Source: Inonotus obliquus
Lineage: Eukaryota > Basidiomycota > Agaricomycetes > Hymenochaetales > Hymenochaetaceae
Direction of reading: 5' to 3'
NCBI GenBank assembly: GCA_032164295.1
Contig: JAJHTX010000003.1
Location: 3,534,001 to 3,598,000 of the forward strand
DNA length: 64,000 nt
Shown: in pieces, positions 47,954 to 59,335 of the stretch
Layout of the letters: the number at the start of each line of letters is the position of its first letter
How positions within the stretch are numbered: position 1 is the first letter of the stretch
Notes under the pieces: generated by a model
Told to the model about the DNA's origin: nothing
Seen by the model: only the letters and a program-made list of their open reading frames with translations
Database searches by the model: none
Program-made: the position numbers and the translations under genes

Positions 47954-49520
47954 TGTTAGAAAACGCTCGCCCTAAAGGGACTATACAGTAACCACAGTAG
48001 GACTGAGACCAGTGTTACGGGTTCGGCGATGCTTTTCTAAGAGTTTCCGGAGCCTACTCGGTTTTCACAAGCAGGGCAGATTCCCAAGTATACTAAGCGT
48101 TGCCTCAGACGTTTTCGTTTAGCTGATCAAGTCGGGCCTCAACCTCGTTGACAGACTAGTAGGACAGTTTCGACTGCCGTTCGTAAGCTTCCCTAGTCGG
48201 TGGACGACTAATCAATCGTTCCACGCCGTAGAGTAAGAGAGGTTAAGCAGATTAGGTGGTCTTCAGATTAGAAGCTAGATGCCTAAGAGGACTCGATGTA
48301 CAAGACGATCGAAAGAAAGATGGGGAGCTACGGTCTAAGTCTACAACTATTTATACCTTTTCCTCATGTTGTGGACGGACCACTTCCTACGCTCCGTAGT
48401 TCCTACTCTCGATCTGATTCGTTGTTCTAGCTTCCAAACTCGTCTGGTAATTCCATTGTTCTGCTGCGGATTGACTCATCGACTGCGCCCTGTGCAGGAT
48501 GATGACTCGGCGTTGACTCATCTTGACTCGAACTGAATTGAAACCTATGCTCGGGGTCGGCCTTGTGCTGCGCCCTGTGCATAGAGTGAGTCAGTGAGTG
48601 AGTCATTGAATGCGTGTTCGTATGCCATTGGTTTTGCATGGCTGCGCCGTAGTTAGAGTTCGCTCGTCCGCAGTTGCTCGTGCATTTAAGGAATTCCGTC
48701 GGGGTTCCGTTGTATAGCATCTGGGGCTATGAAGGCTGTGATTTGCTTGTCGCCTCGGGACTCTTGTTCGGGGCCGTCAAGTGTGATTCGACATCGGATA
48801 TCATCGTGGGGAAACCAAGGTGGTTTAACGTATGTGCCTATGGCGATGAGTAGCCGTACACTTCGTCGAGTATCGTTCGAAGGTATTCTCCAGCCTAGGT
48901 ATAGGTCTCCTTGTAGTCGAATAGCTTTGCAGTATGCCCATAGTTCCCTGAGTGTGTTTGCAACCCATGCCGCTGTTATCGGTGAGCGGCGGTTTGTAAC
49001 ATAGTCTGCACTGATCTCCACGAATGTGCTTGGGCACTCGAGTGCTAATATGTCGTGGATTCCTACTATTGTCCAGTGCGTCTTTGGTTGCATGCCTATT
49101 GCCGTATCCATTGCTATTGTTGACCTCGTGCGATTTCGAACGACCTCCGGGGGATTGTGATATTCTCGATAAGCTGTTGCTCGTTCGCTGGACACATGAT
49201 ATGTCAACATGCCCGTTGCCTCCCGTAGTATTATCTTGTGTAGGTCTTCGATGATCTGTCGCACTCTTCTGCATTTATAGCAAGCCGTTGGAGGTTGCTG
49301 TACTTGCTGCATCGTTTGCGAAGGTTTAGTGTGATCGTCGGGATTAGCGTTGCTAGCCGATGCTTCTTGATCGTCGGCTTCGGATTGTATTAGATTCGCG
49401 TGTTCTCCGCTTCTCGCTGTCGATCCTGATCGTCTCCGGCCAGTGAAATTAACCGGTCCCATCCGGGGTAGTTTCGATCGGCGTTCCTAATCGAATCAAA
49501 ATTTCAGCACAATCCTTTCA
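47954..49520 (-). repeat. 5' LTR of the Ty3/gypsy element
   Basis: Same length (1,567) and, where compared, same sequence as the LTR at 35583-37149. In sense it is the upstream LTR and would drive transcription of the element. The flank at 49521 is the target duplication ATGAG. Confidence 0.97.
48686..49462 (-). CDS. LTR-embedded ORF, 258 aa (5' LTR copy)
   Basis: Identical translation to 36315-37091. In the 5' LTR it lies upstream of the TATA box, so it would need its own upstream promoter or a read-through transcript to be made from here. Downstream of the internal region, the 3' LTR copy could be carried on the element RNA. The small overlapping frame (48427-48720) is also repeated. Confidence 0.6.
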   Translation of the reverse strand: MGPVNFTGRRRSGSTARSGEHANLIQSEADDQEASASNANPDDHTKPSQTMQQVQQPPTACYKCRRVRQIIEDLHKIILREATGMLTYHVSSERATAYREYHNPPEVVRNRTRSTIAMDTAIGMQPKTHWTIVGIHDILALECPSTFVEISADYVTNRRSPITAAWVANTLRELWAYCKAIRLQGDLYLGWRIPSNDTRRSVRLLIAIGTYVKPPWFPHDDIRCRITLDGPEQESRGDKQITAFIAPDAIQRNPDGIP

Positions 49521-49811
49521 ATGAGCGAGTCCAGTCGACTTCACTGATCACCCTGGGCATATCGTATGGTTTAATATATATAAACAGAAAGGTATGAATA
49601 CTCACTTTTTGTGCCTCCCTCTGCCCGATTTCGTCACCAGTTCCTCCGTAATGAGCCTGGGTCTCTTTGCTACCGGCTCGCCATTCTTGACACCTGATGG
49701 AGATGACCCACGTACTGTGGCATCAGAGCTGGGGTCAGTAGGCTGGGATAGGCACAACGAGTTCTGATTTACGTGTCTTCTGGTGCACTCGACGTCTTGT
49801 GCTGTGGGCAT
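49521..49811 (-). pseudogene. DUF6698-type gene, 5' part
   Basis: First exon 49811-49616 begins MPTAQDVECTRRHVNQNSL and ends in a basic stretch (VAKRPRLITEELV, GRGRHKK) typical of the N-terminus of these proteins. An intron (49615-49553) follows, then the start of exon 2 (49552-49521), cut by the retroelement at ATGAG. Across the insertion the frame continues into LSGWIKRGIDPW at 35582 and below. The gene is therefore one unit split by 13.9 kb. The start ATG is at 49811; an open frame runs slightly further upstream without an ATG. Confidence 0.8.
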
Positions 49812-49907
49812 GACAATGATACACTTCAATGAACTTCAACAATCCATCATCAAAATATAAGGTACATAGTAGCAGAAGTATTGGACTTTACGTCTGTATC
49901 TCACACT

Positions 49908-49985
49908 GACTTTGGTATGGGTAATATGCGACTTTGGTATAGGTATATGCGACTTTGGTATGGGTATATGCACTTGAGTGCGGGT
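49908..49985. repeat. Minisatellite in promoter of the DUF6698-type gene
   Basis: Three to four units of about 20 bases (GACTTTGGTATGGGTATATG and close variants), about 100 bases upstream of the start of the split gene. Its effect on transcription is unknown. Confidence 0.8.
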
Positions 49986-50557
49986 ATATGAGCGTGAGTA
50001 TCTGGTGTTCAAGGGTAGCGATGTCAGTATGCATGTTGTGTAAACAGAGCATATGTACCGGTACGTATGGATGGACTTAGTGGTGAGTGGATGGTGGGGG
50101 ATGGAGGGAGAGTTGTCTATGTGACAGACGAAGAGGTCCATTTATTTAAAGCAAATATGGTCACGTGGGCGCAGTCATGCTGCGTACGTGTCAACTTCAA
50201 GTCACATCTCTGCACCTACTGTCAACCGCTTTGAAAAGACTCCAGGGGCTAGGTATCTCTCTGTGCTGAACGCCATCGGTATCTTCTGAAGCTTTTGGAA
50301 ATTTGACTTTGACGCATACATTGTTCAAAATATGCCGGGACTGACTTGCATTCGCTGCAGAAAGGTTCAGAAGGACAAGAAAGGCTTGATGCTTCACAAT
50401 AGGAGTTGCAAAGGGAAGGTTAGCGGTACGGGCTCGCTAAGGGCTACTCTGGATGAGGCTTTTAATCTGTTGCAAGGTGAGAGGTTATAATTTTCCATTT
50501 CAATTAGAAGTAGTATTCACGAAGAAAGACAGATGGTAGGCGTACATTTCGCTAAAG

Positions 50558-52320
50558 AGTAATACCGGAGGCTACGATCGATATGGGCTTAATTCTGCGA
50601 TTCTACCGCTTCTTCCAATTAACAATACTTCTGTGATTCTACCGCTTCTTACTTCTCTTCGGACCACGGTACTTCTGCCGTCCTATCTACGCCTGCGGTT
50701 CCAACAAAGTACGAGGCTTCTGTGATTCGACAAGGCTAAGAACGATTGAGAACTGGTCCTGCATACGTTTAGCCAGACTTCTGCGCCAATACCGAATCAC
50801 CAATCCCTACGCCCGTCTTCCATCACAGTACTGAACCACCAGACTTCGATACCGATGATACCGATACCGTACCACCCACCCATCCTGATACCGACGCTTA
50901 ATAGTCCACGTCTAGTCGGTACTACGCCCTCGACAGCCCATACCAGAGGGAAACACTCACAAAGCTACGATTGGTCTGCCATACGTTGCTGCGAAGAGTT
51001 GGATCATGGTTGAAGCTCCCAGTCCGATGGTATGCCCTTCTGAACCGCCATGCATCGATACCGACAATACCGGTGTTGATACCGATGGTCCGCTCCAGTA
51101 CCGGAGTTCGTAACGTGTGCTAGGTCGAGACCACGCCCTCAGAGATCTACGTCGAGAGGAAGGTTGGGAAATGAATCAAGTCCGCCGTACGCTGCTTCGA
51201 TCTCGGAGGAGGCCATCGATGCGACTCGGAGGGGAAGCCAAGCAATGCCCAGTCGAGTCAGGCGACGCGTACCGATTGATATCGAGGGGCTCGAGCGATC
51301 TCGTTGATGCTCAGGGACGATCCCAGGGTACTGATTGGTACCGAGCGGTAGAGTACCCCATTGCCAAGGTTGGGTTGTACCAACACGTCAACATCGGAGC
51401 ACGCCGTCCGATCGATCGGTAGACGCCCAGACTGACGCCACACGGATCATGATACCGGAACAAAGGTAAATCAGGATGACGTGCTTCTCCTACGACAGGG
51501 ACATCGCCAGGAGCGCCCATGCAGTAGCTTGAGACACGTTCTTATTTTAGCGCTGGTCGACGTCGGTATTGCCGCCCTACCTCGGTATCACTCGTCGTGA
51601 GTTTTCATTGGGTTCTTGTCTCGTCCCACCCTATTCTTAGCTACCCCCTGATAAAACTTCCTATTCATTCATCATCTTATGTTTCCCCTGATTATAATTT
51701 TACATTCAATTTGACTTTATGTTCCATTTCTTGTACCGGATTACGGTACGATTCGACTTGTGAAAACCCCCATTTGGTATCTTGAATGGCTACGGTATTA
51801 TGGTATTTATAGCCTGCATGTTCTACTGTAGCAAACCAGCTAATCTGAGAGGAACTTCCAGAGTGAAGGTCCGGGTTTTGCTCATCTCGTTCAAGTCCCC
51901 ATTCGTTCGTCTCGTCTCGTAGTCGCCGGTATCGATACCGGTAGTCATCGTTTTCGTCTTCGTCGCCCTCGCCTCTCGTCTCACGACCAGTCCCATCAGA
52001 AACACCTCCTCAGCTCGCTTTCTCTACTGCTTCGTCCTCTCTACCGTGATACCGGACACCAGACAACTCGGTATCAACGGATTCGTCTCGGTATCGATCG
52101 TCTCCTGATACCTCGCCTCTTGAGTGGTCACCTATAGCCTCCTGTACTCATCAATCCAGCCAGGCCCTACTATTCTCTCTTGACGACTTGTCTGTGACTG
52201 TACGACTTAGTACCGCCACGTACCGGCCCTCCCAACGCATCTAAATCGTACCCCCCTCGTCCGGTACTTCTGATACCGGCCGCGTACTCGCACATTCATC
52301 GCCCGAAGACTTCGATGCTA
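50558..52320. repeat. GATACC/GGTATC-rich block in intron 1
   Basis: About 1.7 kb between exon 1 and exon 2 of the transposase-like gene. It is packed with the hexamer GATACC and its reverse GGTATC, often as GATACCGATACCG or GGTATCGATACCGG, and has no ORF with a domain. The left end (ATACCGGAGGCTACGAT, 50563) and the right end in reverse (GTACCGGACGAGGGGGGTAC) look loosely inverted. It is probably an insertion of a non-autonomous element, but I could not fix its ends or a target duplication. Confidence 0.5.
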
Positions 52321-52551
52321 CCCAGGACCAACCTGTGGACCTTGATGAGCCTGCGCCATCTGTTTTACCTGAACCTGCTCTCCTTGATGCTCCACTGGTA
52401 CTACCACCTGGATCAAAGCGAAAAAAAACTCTTCTGGCAAGATTCAAGGATCACTTACCCTCTTCGTCAAGCTCTGCTGTGCTCCCCACTACGTCCATGC
52501 CACATCTGCTAGATTATGCACCTCTTCGGCCTGCTACTCCTCAGCCTGTCT

Positions 52552-52587
<36 letters not shown>

Positions 52588-55479
52588 AACTGTGCGCTCC
52601 CTATATGACAAGTCCCAATGAATTTGGACTTTTTCAGATCTATCCAGATGCACCCAACGATGATCCGGATAACCTCCTCGAACTTGATGACCTCTGTGAC
52701 GCTCAAAATTTCGCTGTACCAGAAAGGCCAGTAGCTGGCCCTTCACTTCCTGATCTGACTACAACAGATTATGGCCCTTTCAAGAATCCAACCGCTTTTC
52801 TTCTCACGAACTGGATAAACCATGACATTGACAAGAAGACTCACGAGGAGATCGACGAACTCATCAATAATGTATTGCTCCACCCGGATTTCAAGATAGA
52901 AGACTTGCAGGACTACGTGGCGAAACGTGAACACGATTGTCTCGACAATTATAGGAAGAATGCCGATTTAGTCAGTGAGGACGGATTCAAACAGGATGAT
53001 CGTAGTCATGGTACTGGTGACTGGCGAGAGGGCTCTGTAAAGCTAAGACTACCGCCAGAAGACCGGAAACCACATCCTGGAGGTGAATCCGAGACCCCCG
53101 AAGTAGAAATCAAAGATATATTCTTTCGTTCTATAATGCAGACAATTTTTACTGCGCTGGACGACCCGACATCCCCACCATTTCATTACATGCCTTACAA
53201 AGAATACTGGAAGGCCGATGAAAACTCTGAAGGGGAAAGGGTCTATGGTGAACTTTATTCCTCTGATATCTGGCTCGAGGCACACAAAGAGGTCCAATCA
53301 CTACCCAAGACAGATGGATACAGTAATTTCGTACTACCTATCATGCTGTACTCAGATTCAACACATCTCGCCAATTTCGGAACTGCCTCGCTATGGCCTC
53401 TTTACATGTATATGGGCGGACAATCAAAGTATATGCGCGCAAGACCAACCGAACCGACATGCCATCACTTAGCTTACATTCCTTCGGTGAGTATTCGGCT
53501 TTCAGCTGATCATATATCTTGTTTCTATGTGCAAAAATCCAGCTTTGGTCGTCTTTTCAAGATACTTACAAACATCATTTCGGTCGAGGAGCTTCAGCAG
53601 AGCTCTTCACGTTTTTACGGTGCGAACTCATGCAGGCAGTACTTTCTCTAGTGATTTTTCAGCCCGAGTTTCTCGAATATTATACGAGTGGCATCGCATT
53701 TGTCTGTCGAGACAACGTTACTTGCTGTCTCTTTCCTAGAATTATGATATATTCAGCAGATTATCCAGAGCGGTGAGAATCACTTTTAATATAACAAGAA
53801 ATTTGTTTGTTTACTGTATAGTATGCTCGTTGCGACCCTACGAAACAAGGGAGCCCATCCATGCGTGTCATGTGAAATCCATCAAGAGTTTATTCATCAA
53901 CTTGGTACGAAAGTGGACAAGCAGAGGAGAGAACACGGGCGCATCGACAATCACGCAAGACAAACCGAGATAGAGGATACTCGGAGATGGATATTTGAAT
54001 CTGGGTACTCTGTCGACGGGTCAAGAATAAAAAAGTATCTGGAATCAAAGTTGCTCGTACCTATTCGAGTAAGTAATACTCTGATTATTTTGTTTATTTG
54101 ATAAATCTGAATGTCTTTTGGATTCAGAATGCATTCTCGGTGCTCGCCCCTCATGGTTTTAATCTTTACGATATATTCGTTCCAGATTTAATGCACGAAT
54201 TCGAGCTCAGAGTGTGGAAATCAATTTTCACACACCTTATTCGTGTACTCGATGCTAAGGGAGGTGACACGGTAAACACTCTCAATAGCAGGTATGTTAA
54301 TGTAACATTCGGGCATTGTTGAAAACTCAAATTCCTTCTATAGGTACCATTTAGTACCTTCGTTCGGAAAGGACACCATTAGACCCTTCCCCGACAACAC
54401 TGCATCCATGATGAAACTTGCCGCTCGTGACTTTGAGAACATGCTTCAGGTATTCTCATGTGTGGACTTGAACTTCATTATGAACTGGTTTACGTTCTTT
54501 TGCAGTGCGCTCTCCCAGTATTCGAAGACTTACTCAGAAATAAAAGGCACGACAATGTCATTCTCGATCTTTTATTCACGCTTGCTACCTGGCACGCATA
54601 TGCAAAGCTTCGCGTTCACACCGAGATGACTGTGAAGCTACTCAAAGCAACTACTACTGAATTGGGTCACCAGGTCCGTCACTTCAAAAAAGAGACTTCG
54701 GTCTATGACACATGCGAACTCAAGAAAGAGATTGCAGCCCGGGGTCGTCGACAGGCCGCTTTGGTGAAAAAAGGAGAAGGTGTCAAGAAGCCTGGGGCCA
54801 ATACGAAGCAAAGCCCTCCAAAACAGAAGAAGTTAAACATCAATACTCCGAAATTCCATGCTCTTGGGGCTTATGCAAAGGCCATAACACTTTTCGGCAC
54901 AACTGATTCTTACTCTACACAGATAGTGAGTATTATCTTTATTCCGCCACATAAGCATAGAATGCACCTTCGCTCTTACAATTGACTTTCAGGGAGAATC
55001 GCAGCATAGGCGTGTGAAGCGGTTATTTTCCAGGACAAACAAGAAAAATGCTGCAAAGGGCGTCTCCAAACTCAAAGGATGCAAACGATTACTTCGGACA
55101 ATTGATTTTAACGTCAAGAATCCTTCCTTTTCCTATGACACCCTCTCTGAGCTCCCTAAGACGGCTCTGGATATTCATTACCACATGCCGAGCTCCAAAA
55201 AGAGCTCGACCCAGGTTTATATGTGGCTCGCGGAGAACAGATGAGATCAAGCGCTTCAGGTGAGTCATTCAATTGGATGGAGTAGTGGCGCTTCATAGAT
55301 ATCTCAGGAAACTGATATATTCATGTAGGGATTTTGGGTGGATCTCCGAGCACATATCCTCAGCCGATTACTTTCAAGAAACGAATCTGACTATTTCACG
55401 CCTGCCGAGCTCGCTGGATTCCACATCAAGGGGGATAAGCTATTTTGGTGCAAGACACTTCGAATCAACTATACGACAT

Positions 55480-57062
55480 TGTTAGAAAACGCTCGCCCTA
55501 AAGGGACTATACAGTAACCACAATAGGACGGCCTCAGTGTTACGGGTTCGGCGATGCTTTTCTAAGAGTTTCCGGAGCCTACTCGGTTTTCACAAGCAGG
55601 GCAGATTCCCAAGTATAATAAGCGTTGCCTCGGACGTTTTCGTTTAACTAATCAAGTCGGGCCTCAACCTCGTTGACAGGCTAGTAGGACAAGTACCCAG
55701 CTAAACACAGGTAGGTTGCCGTTCGCAAGCTTCTCTAGTCGGTGGGCGACTAATCAATCGTTCCACGCCGTAGAGTAAGAGAGGTTAAGCAGATTAGGTG
55801 GTCTTCAGATTAGAAGCTAGATGCCTAAGAGGACTCGATGGACAAGACGATCGAAAGAAAGATGGGGAGCTACGGTCTAAGTCTACAACTATTTATACCT
55901 TTTCCTCATGTTGTGGACGGACCACTTCCTACGCTCCGTAGTTCCTACTCTCGATCTGATTCGTTATTCTAGCTTCCAAACTCGTTCGGTAATTCCATTG
56001 TTCTGCTGCGGATTGACTCATCGACTGCGCCCTGTGCAAGGCGATGACTCGGCGTTGACTCATCTTGACTTGAACTGAATTGAAACCTATGCTCGGGGTC
56101 GGCCTTGTGCTGCGCCCTGTGCATAGAGTGAGTCAGTGAGTGAGTCATTGAATGCGTGTTCGTATGCCATTGGTTTTGCCTGGCTGCGCCGTAGTTAGAG
56201 TTCGCTCGTCCGCAGTTGCTCGTGCATTTAAGGAATTCCGTCGGGGTTCCGTTGTATAGCATCTGGGGCTATGAAGGCTGTGATTTGCTTGTCGCCTCGG
56301 GACTCTTGTTCGGGGCCGTTAAGTGTGATTCGACAACGGATATCATCGTGGGGAAACCAAGGTGGTTTAACGTATGTACCTATGGCGATGAGTAGTCGTA
56401 CGCTTCGTCGAGTATCGTTCGAAGGTATTCTCCAGCCTAGGTATAGGTCTCCTTGTAGTCGAATAGCTTTGCAGTATGCCCATAGTTCCCTGAGTGTGTT
56501 TGCAACCCATGCCGCTGTTATCGGTGAGCGGCGGTTCGTAACATAGTCTGCACTGATCTCCACGAATGTGCTTGGGCACTCGAGTGCTAATATGTCGTGG
56601 ATTCCTACTATTGTCCAGTGCGTCTTTGGTTGCATGCCTATTGCCGTATCCATTGCTATTGTTGACCTCGTGCGATTTCGAACGACCTCCGGGGGATTGT
56701 GATATTCTCGATAAGCTGTTGCTCGTTCGCTGGACACATGATATGTCAACATGCCCGTTGCCTCCCGTAGTATTATCTTGTGTAGGTCTTCGATGATCTG
56801 TCGCACTCTTCTGCATTTATAGCAAGCCGTTGGAGGTTGCTGTACTTGCTGCATCGTTTGCGAAGGTTTAGTGTGATCGTCGGGATTAGCGTTGCTAGCC
56901 GATGCTTCTTGATCGTCGGCTTCGGATTGTATTGGATTCGCGTGTTCTCCGCTTCTCGCTGTCGATCCTGATCGTCTCCGGCCAGTGAAATTAACCGGTC
57001 CCATCCGGGGTAGTTTCGATCGGCGTTCCTAATCGAATCAAAATTTCAGCACAATCCTTTCA
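55480..57062 (-). mobile_element. Solo LTR, same family as the 13.9-kb element
   Basis: 1,583 bases from TGTTAGAAAACGC to CCTTTCA, flanked by the 5-base target duplication GACAT (55475-55479 and 57063-57067). It has point changes and a small insertion (about 55690-55715, AAGTACCCAGCTAAACACAG) against the full-length LTRs. A solo LTR arises when a full element recombines between its LTRs. It is inserted in a coding exon of the transposase-like gene, and the reading frame resumes on the far side. Confidence 0.95.
56228..57004 (-). CDS. LTR-embedded ORF, 258 aa (solo LTR copy)
   Basis: The same 258-codon frame as in the full-length element, kept open with only a few residue changes (for example LIQSEADD to PIQSEADD, LDGPEQ to LNGPEQ). 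The LTR around it has more changes, including a small insertion outside the ORF. This is compatible with selection on the ORF, or simply with little elapsed time. No element body is left here, so the copy would need a transcript starting elsewhere. Confidence 0.55.
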   Translation of the reverse strand: MGPVNFTGRRRSGSTARSGEHANPIQSEADDQEASASNANPDDHTKPSQTMQQVQQPPTACYKCRRVRQIIEDLHKIILREATGMLTYHVSSERATAYREYHNPPEVVRNRTRSTIAMDTAIGMQPKTHWTIVGIHDILALECPSTFVEISADYVTNRRSPITAAWVANTLRELWAYCKAIRLQGDLYLGWRIPSNDTRRSVRLLIAIGTYVKPPWFPHDDIRCRITLNGPEQESRGDKQITAFIAPDAIQRNPDGIP

Positions 57063-57750
57063 GACATACAATCTCCGCAGAGAATAGGATACTATCAACC
57101 CAGAGCGGAAATCAGACGTAATTTTGCTTTCGTCTGACGATCAGTCTCCATATCCGTATCAATATGCGTGGGTTGTTGGACTTTTTCATGTCGAAACAAT
57201 GTATTCTGGTCCTGGATGTGATCCTCAACACTTCAAACGAATGGATATTGCATGGGTTTGCTGGTACTCCTGCAATTTAGAGGAAAGGAGTATCTTTTCA
57301 GATAAACGACTACCTGAACTTCGTTTCCTACACTACAGTGAATCGGGGGCATTCGGTTTCATTGACCCAGATCTCATAGTTCGTGCCACTCACTTAATAC
57401 CAAAATTCTCCGCAGGTCAAACTTCTGGGCTCCTCCCTCCCTCCCTCATATGCCGAAAACAGGAAAATGACAAAGACTATCAGTCTTACTATGTGAACAT
57501 GTGAGTCATCTTACCGCTCAGTTTATCAGATGATAAAGTTTATGTCCATTTATACTACAGTTTTATTGATAGAGATATGTTCATGAGGTATAGAGGAAGC
57601 GGAATAGGGCATAGGATGACGTGGGGAACGAATGGTAAGCTATCTGAGGGCGTCGAGGATGAGATAGAGTATGCACGGCAAAATGAAGACGAAGCAATGG
57701 AGGACACTGTTAGAAAGGTAGTGTTATCCATCATTAATAAGCCAATAACT

Positions 57751-58536
57751 ATGAGCGTCCTACGTTGGATACAAGAACGATTAACGGCAGTAATACAAGT
57801 ACTAGAACAGCCCATCGTTCCACCGACACCGCGAAGCAATATATTACGATGTTGCAACATCTGCCGACCAGCTAAAGAACTAGCCGGAGGACTAATGCAG
57901 GAATTAATCAGGGAAATCACATACGGAGATATAATGAACGGACAAGCCGACATAATGATACGACGTCGATTCGTGGAATTAACCTACGACCCTAATCAAC
58001 AAATACAAAAGGCTTATGAAAGAGAAATCAGAGTATTATCCTACGATGCCGGATATTTCGTAATGATGATCGGAATACGAAACGTAGCACAGGAAGGGAG
58101 ACACGAACGGTGTGACGCAGCTATAGTGGATATCGACATTGCCTATAAACGAGACCGAGAAGGAATGAACGAGAGAACTGCATACACTTGGGGACATTGG
58201 ATAATGAATTACATAAGTCGAGGATTACCATACGGGTACACCATAATGGAAGTAAAGACAGAGCAACACGGCGGAGTAATACACTTACAAGGAGTACAAG
58301 GGACGACACTACAATGCGCAAGAACAACACTAGGATACACACGAGTGCAAACAATTCGGAATTGGTTAACTATACCTCGGCCAATCCTGCCGATACAATC
58401 AAGAACGGAAATACAAACGAGGGAGAGACAAGAACAGCTGACTCAGCAGTTACCTAGAATAGTTGAGTTAGATCAAGTACCGATGCCGATGCAGGAATCA
58501 AATCTGTCCACAAGATGGTACCGCCCACTAAACTAA
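57751..58536 (+). CDS. LTR-embedded ORF, second family (261 aa)
   Basis: First ATG inside the LTR is at 57751 (MSVLRWIQERLTAVIQVLEQ); the frame is also open into the host exon upstream. It has CNICRP at residues 35-38, YFVMMIGIRN, VDIDIAYKRDREGMN and a Gln/Arg-rich C-terminus. From the first Cys to the MIGI Gly-Ile pair there are 75 residues, exactly as in the 258-aa ORF of the other LTR family. Ungapped, about 10 of 75 are identical, and a further C..V.I...Y...R pattern follows with one gap. Same place, same size and same spacing suggest a related protein, though identity is low. Confidence 0.55.
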   Translation: MSVLRWIQERLTAVIQVLEQPIVPPTPRSNILRCCNICRPAKELAGGLMQELIREITYGDIMNGQADIMIRRRFVELTYDPNQQIQKAYEREIRVLSYDAGYFVMMIGIRNVAQEGRHERCDAAIVDIDIAYKRDREGMNERTAYTWGHWIMNYISRGLPYGYTIMEVKTEQHGGVIHLQGVQGTTLQCARTTLGYTRVQTIRNWLTIPRPILPIQSRTEIQTRERQEQLTQQLPRIVELDQVPMPMQESNLSTRWYRPLN

Positions 58537-58683
58537 ACTAAACAAGAGAAGGCTAGTAGCACAGAGGTAGGAAGATAAGGAAGGAAGAAGAAAGGAAAGC
58601 ACGGACCAGGTATCATAAGAGCGAGAGACAGATTAATACTAAAAACAGTAAGTAACAAGGTAGTAATGTCACACATGTAAATT

Positions 58684-58694
58684 AGTATATAAGG
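58684..58694 (+). promoter_or_regulatory. TATA box of second-family LTR
   Basis: AGTATATAAGG about 150 bases after the ORF stop in the solo LTR, placed like the TATA box of the first family. Confidence 0.55.
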
Positions 58695-59335
58695 AGGCCA
58701 TGATAGAGCCGACCTAGCAGTTTAATCCAAGTCAAGGGACCCTACTATAAGTCCCTAAGTTAAATCGTAACATCAATCACCTTGCAAGCCAGTAAATTAC
58801 TAGTAGCGACACGGCTGAACTAAACTGATTGTGTGAAATTGAAGTAAAGCTAAAATACGGATTGCAACTAGATTGTTCTCCCTATTGTCTGCACGGTACA
58901 ACCTACTCCCAGCGTGGTGCGATTCCCGATATTCCCTTATCGTGAATAACAATCAGTATAAGAACCGCGTCTTCACGTCGACCTAATACTGTACGACTAT
59001 AATATCAGGTTCGACTGCAATACCAGTTAGTTGCTAGTTGTTTCAGACCAGATCAGCTACACAGTCCACTGAGGTAATTAGCAATTCCATAACCAGTATT
59101 GTAGAATTTGGATTAACCCCTCAAATCGAGGAATTAGCCAGATCGGTCCGTCGATTGAAGATCAACGAACCCTCCATGGAGATAAACAGACACCACTGTA
59201 CTTCCAGAGGATGAGGACAAGGATGATGAAGATAGAACGATTGAAAATAGCAGTGATGAAGAGCTAGAAGACGGGGATGGGGACAACAAAGATGAGGAAA
59301 TGGACGAGGAAAATGAAGTGTATGGGGCTCTGTAA

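Larger units (their letters stand above)
35583..49520 (-). mobile_element. Full-length Ty3/gypsy chromovirus-type retrotransposon, 13.9 kb
   Basis: A complete LTR retrotransposon on the minus strand. Two 1,567-base LTRs begin TG and end CA, flanked by the 5-base target duplication ATGAG (35578-35582 and 49521-49525). The LTR translations are identical and I found no base difference where I compared them, so the insertion is recent. Order in the sense direction: 5' LTR (47954-49520), coiled-coil ORF, Gag, Pol (protease, RT, RNase H, integrase, chromodomain), a 338-aa ORF, a membrane-anchored ORF, a purine tract, and the 3' LTR. I do not see a TGG-type tRNA primer site next to the 5' LTR. It is large for a fungal Ty3 element and interrupts a DUF6698-type gene. 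Confidence 0.97.
57708..59188 (+). mobile_element. Solo LTR of a second family
   Basis: 1,481 bases from TGTTAGAAAGGTAGTG to GATAAACA, flanked by the 5-base target duplication GACAC (57703-57707 and 59189-59193). It is inserted in the last exon of the transposase-like gene: codons for AMEDT before it join in frame with TVLPEDEDKDDED after it. Apart from the first nine bases, its sequence is unlike the first family, but it has the same layout: a ~260-codon ORF, then a TATA box (AGTATATAAGG, 58684-58694), then about 500 bases to the end. Confidence 0.92.
50332..59335 (+). pseudogene. Plavaka/KDZ-type transposase-like gene, interrupted
   Basis: A member of the large agaricomycete family of transposase-like proteins. 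Exon 1 (from ATG 50332) has a C2H2-like start (CIRCRKVQKDKKGLMLHNRS). After a long intron come exons 52327-53486, 53543-53772, 53822-54068 and 54128 on, with STHLANFGTASLWPLYMYMG, RIMIYSADYPER, FVPDLMHEFELRVWKSIFTH, KLAARDFENMLQ, LLFTLATWHAYAKLRVHTE, FGTTDSYSTQ and SQHRRVKRLFSRTNKKN. After a solo LTR the frame goes on (YPYQYAWVVGLFHVE, FGFIDPDLIVRATHLIP, DYQSYYVNMFIDRDMFMRY). After a second solo LTR it ends in an acidic tail, YGAL. Lesions: TGA at 55242-55244, TAG at 57085-57087, and two solo LTRs. A large insertion in intron 1 is also likely. So it is no longer functional. Confidence 0.85.
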
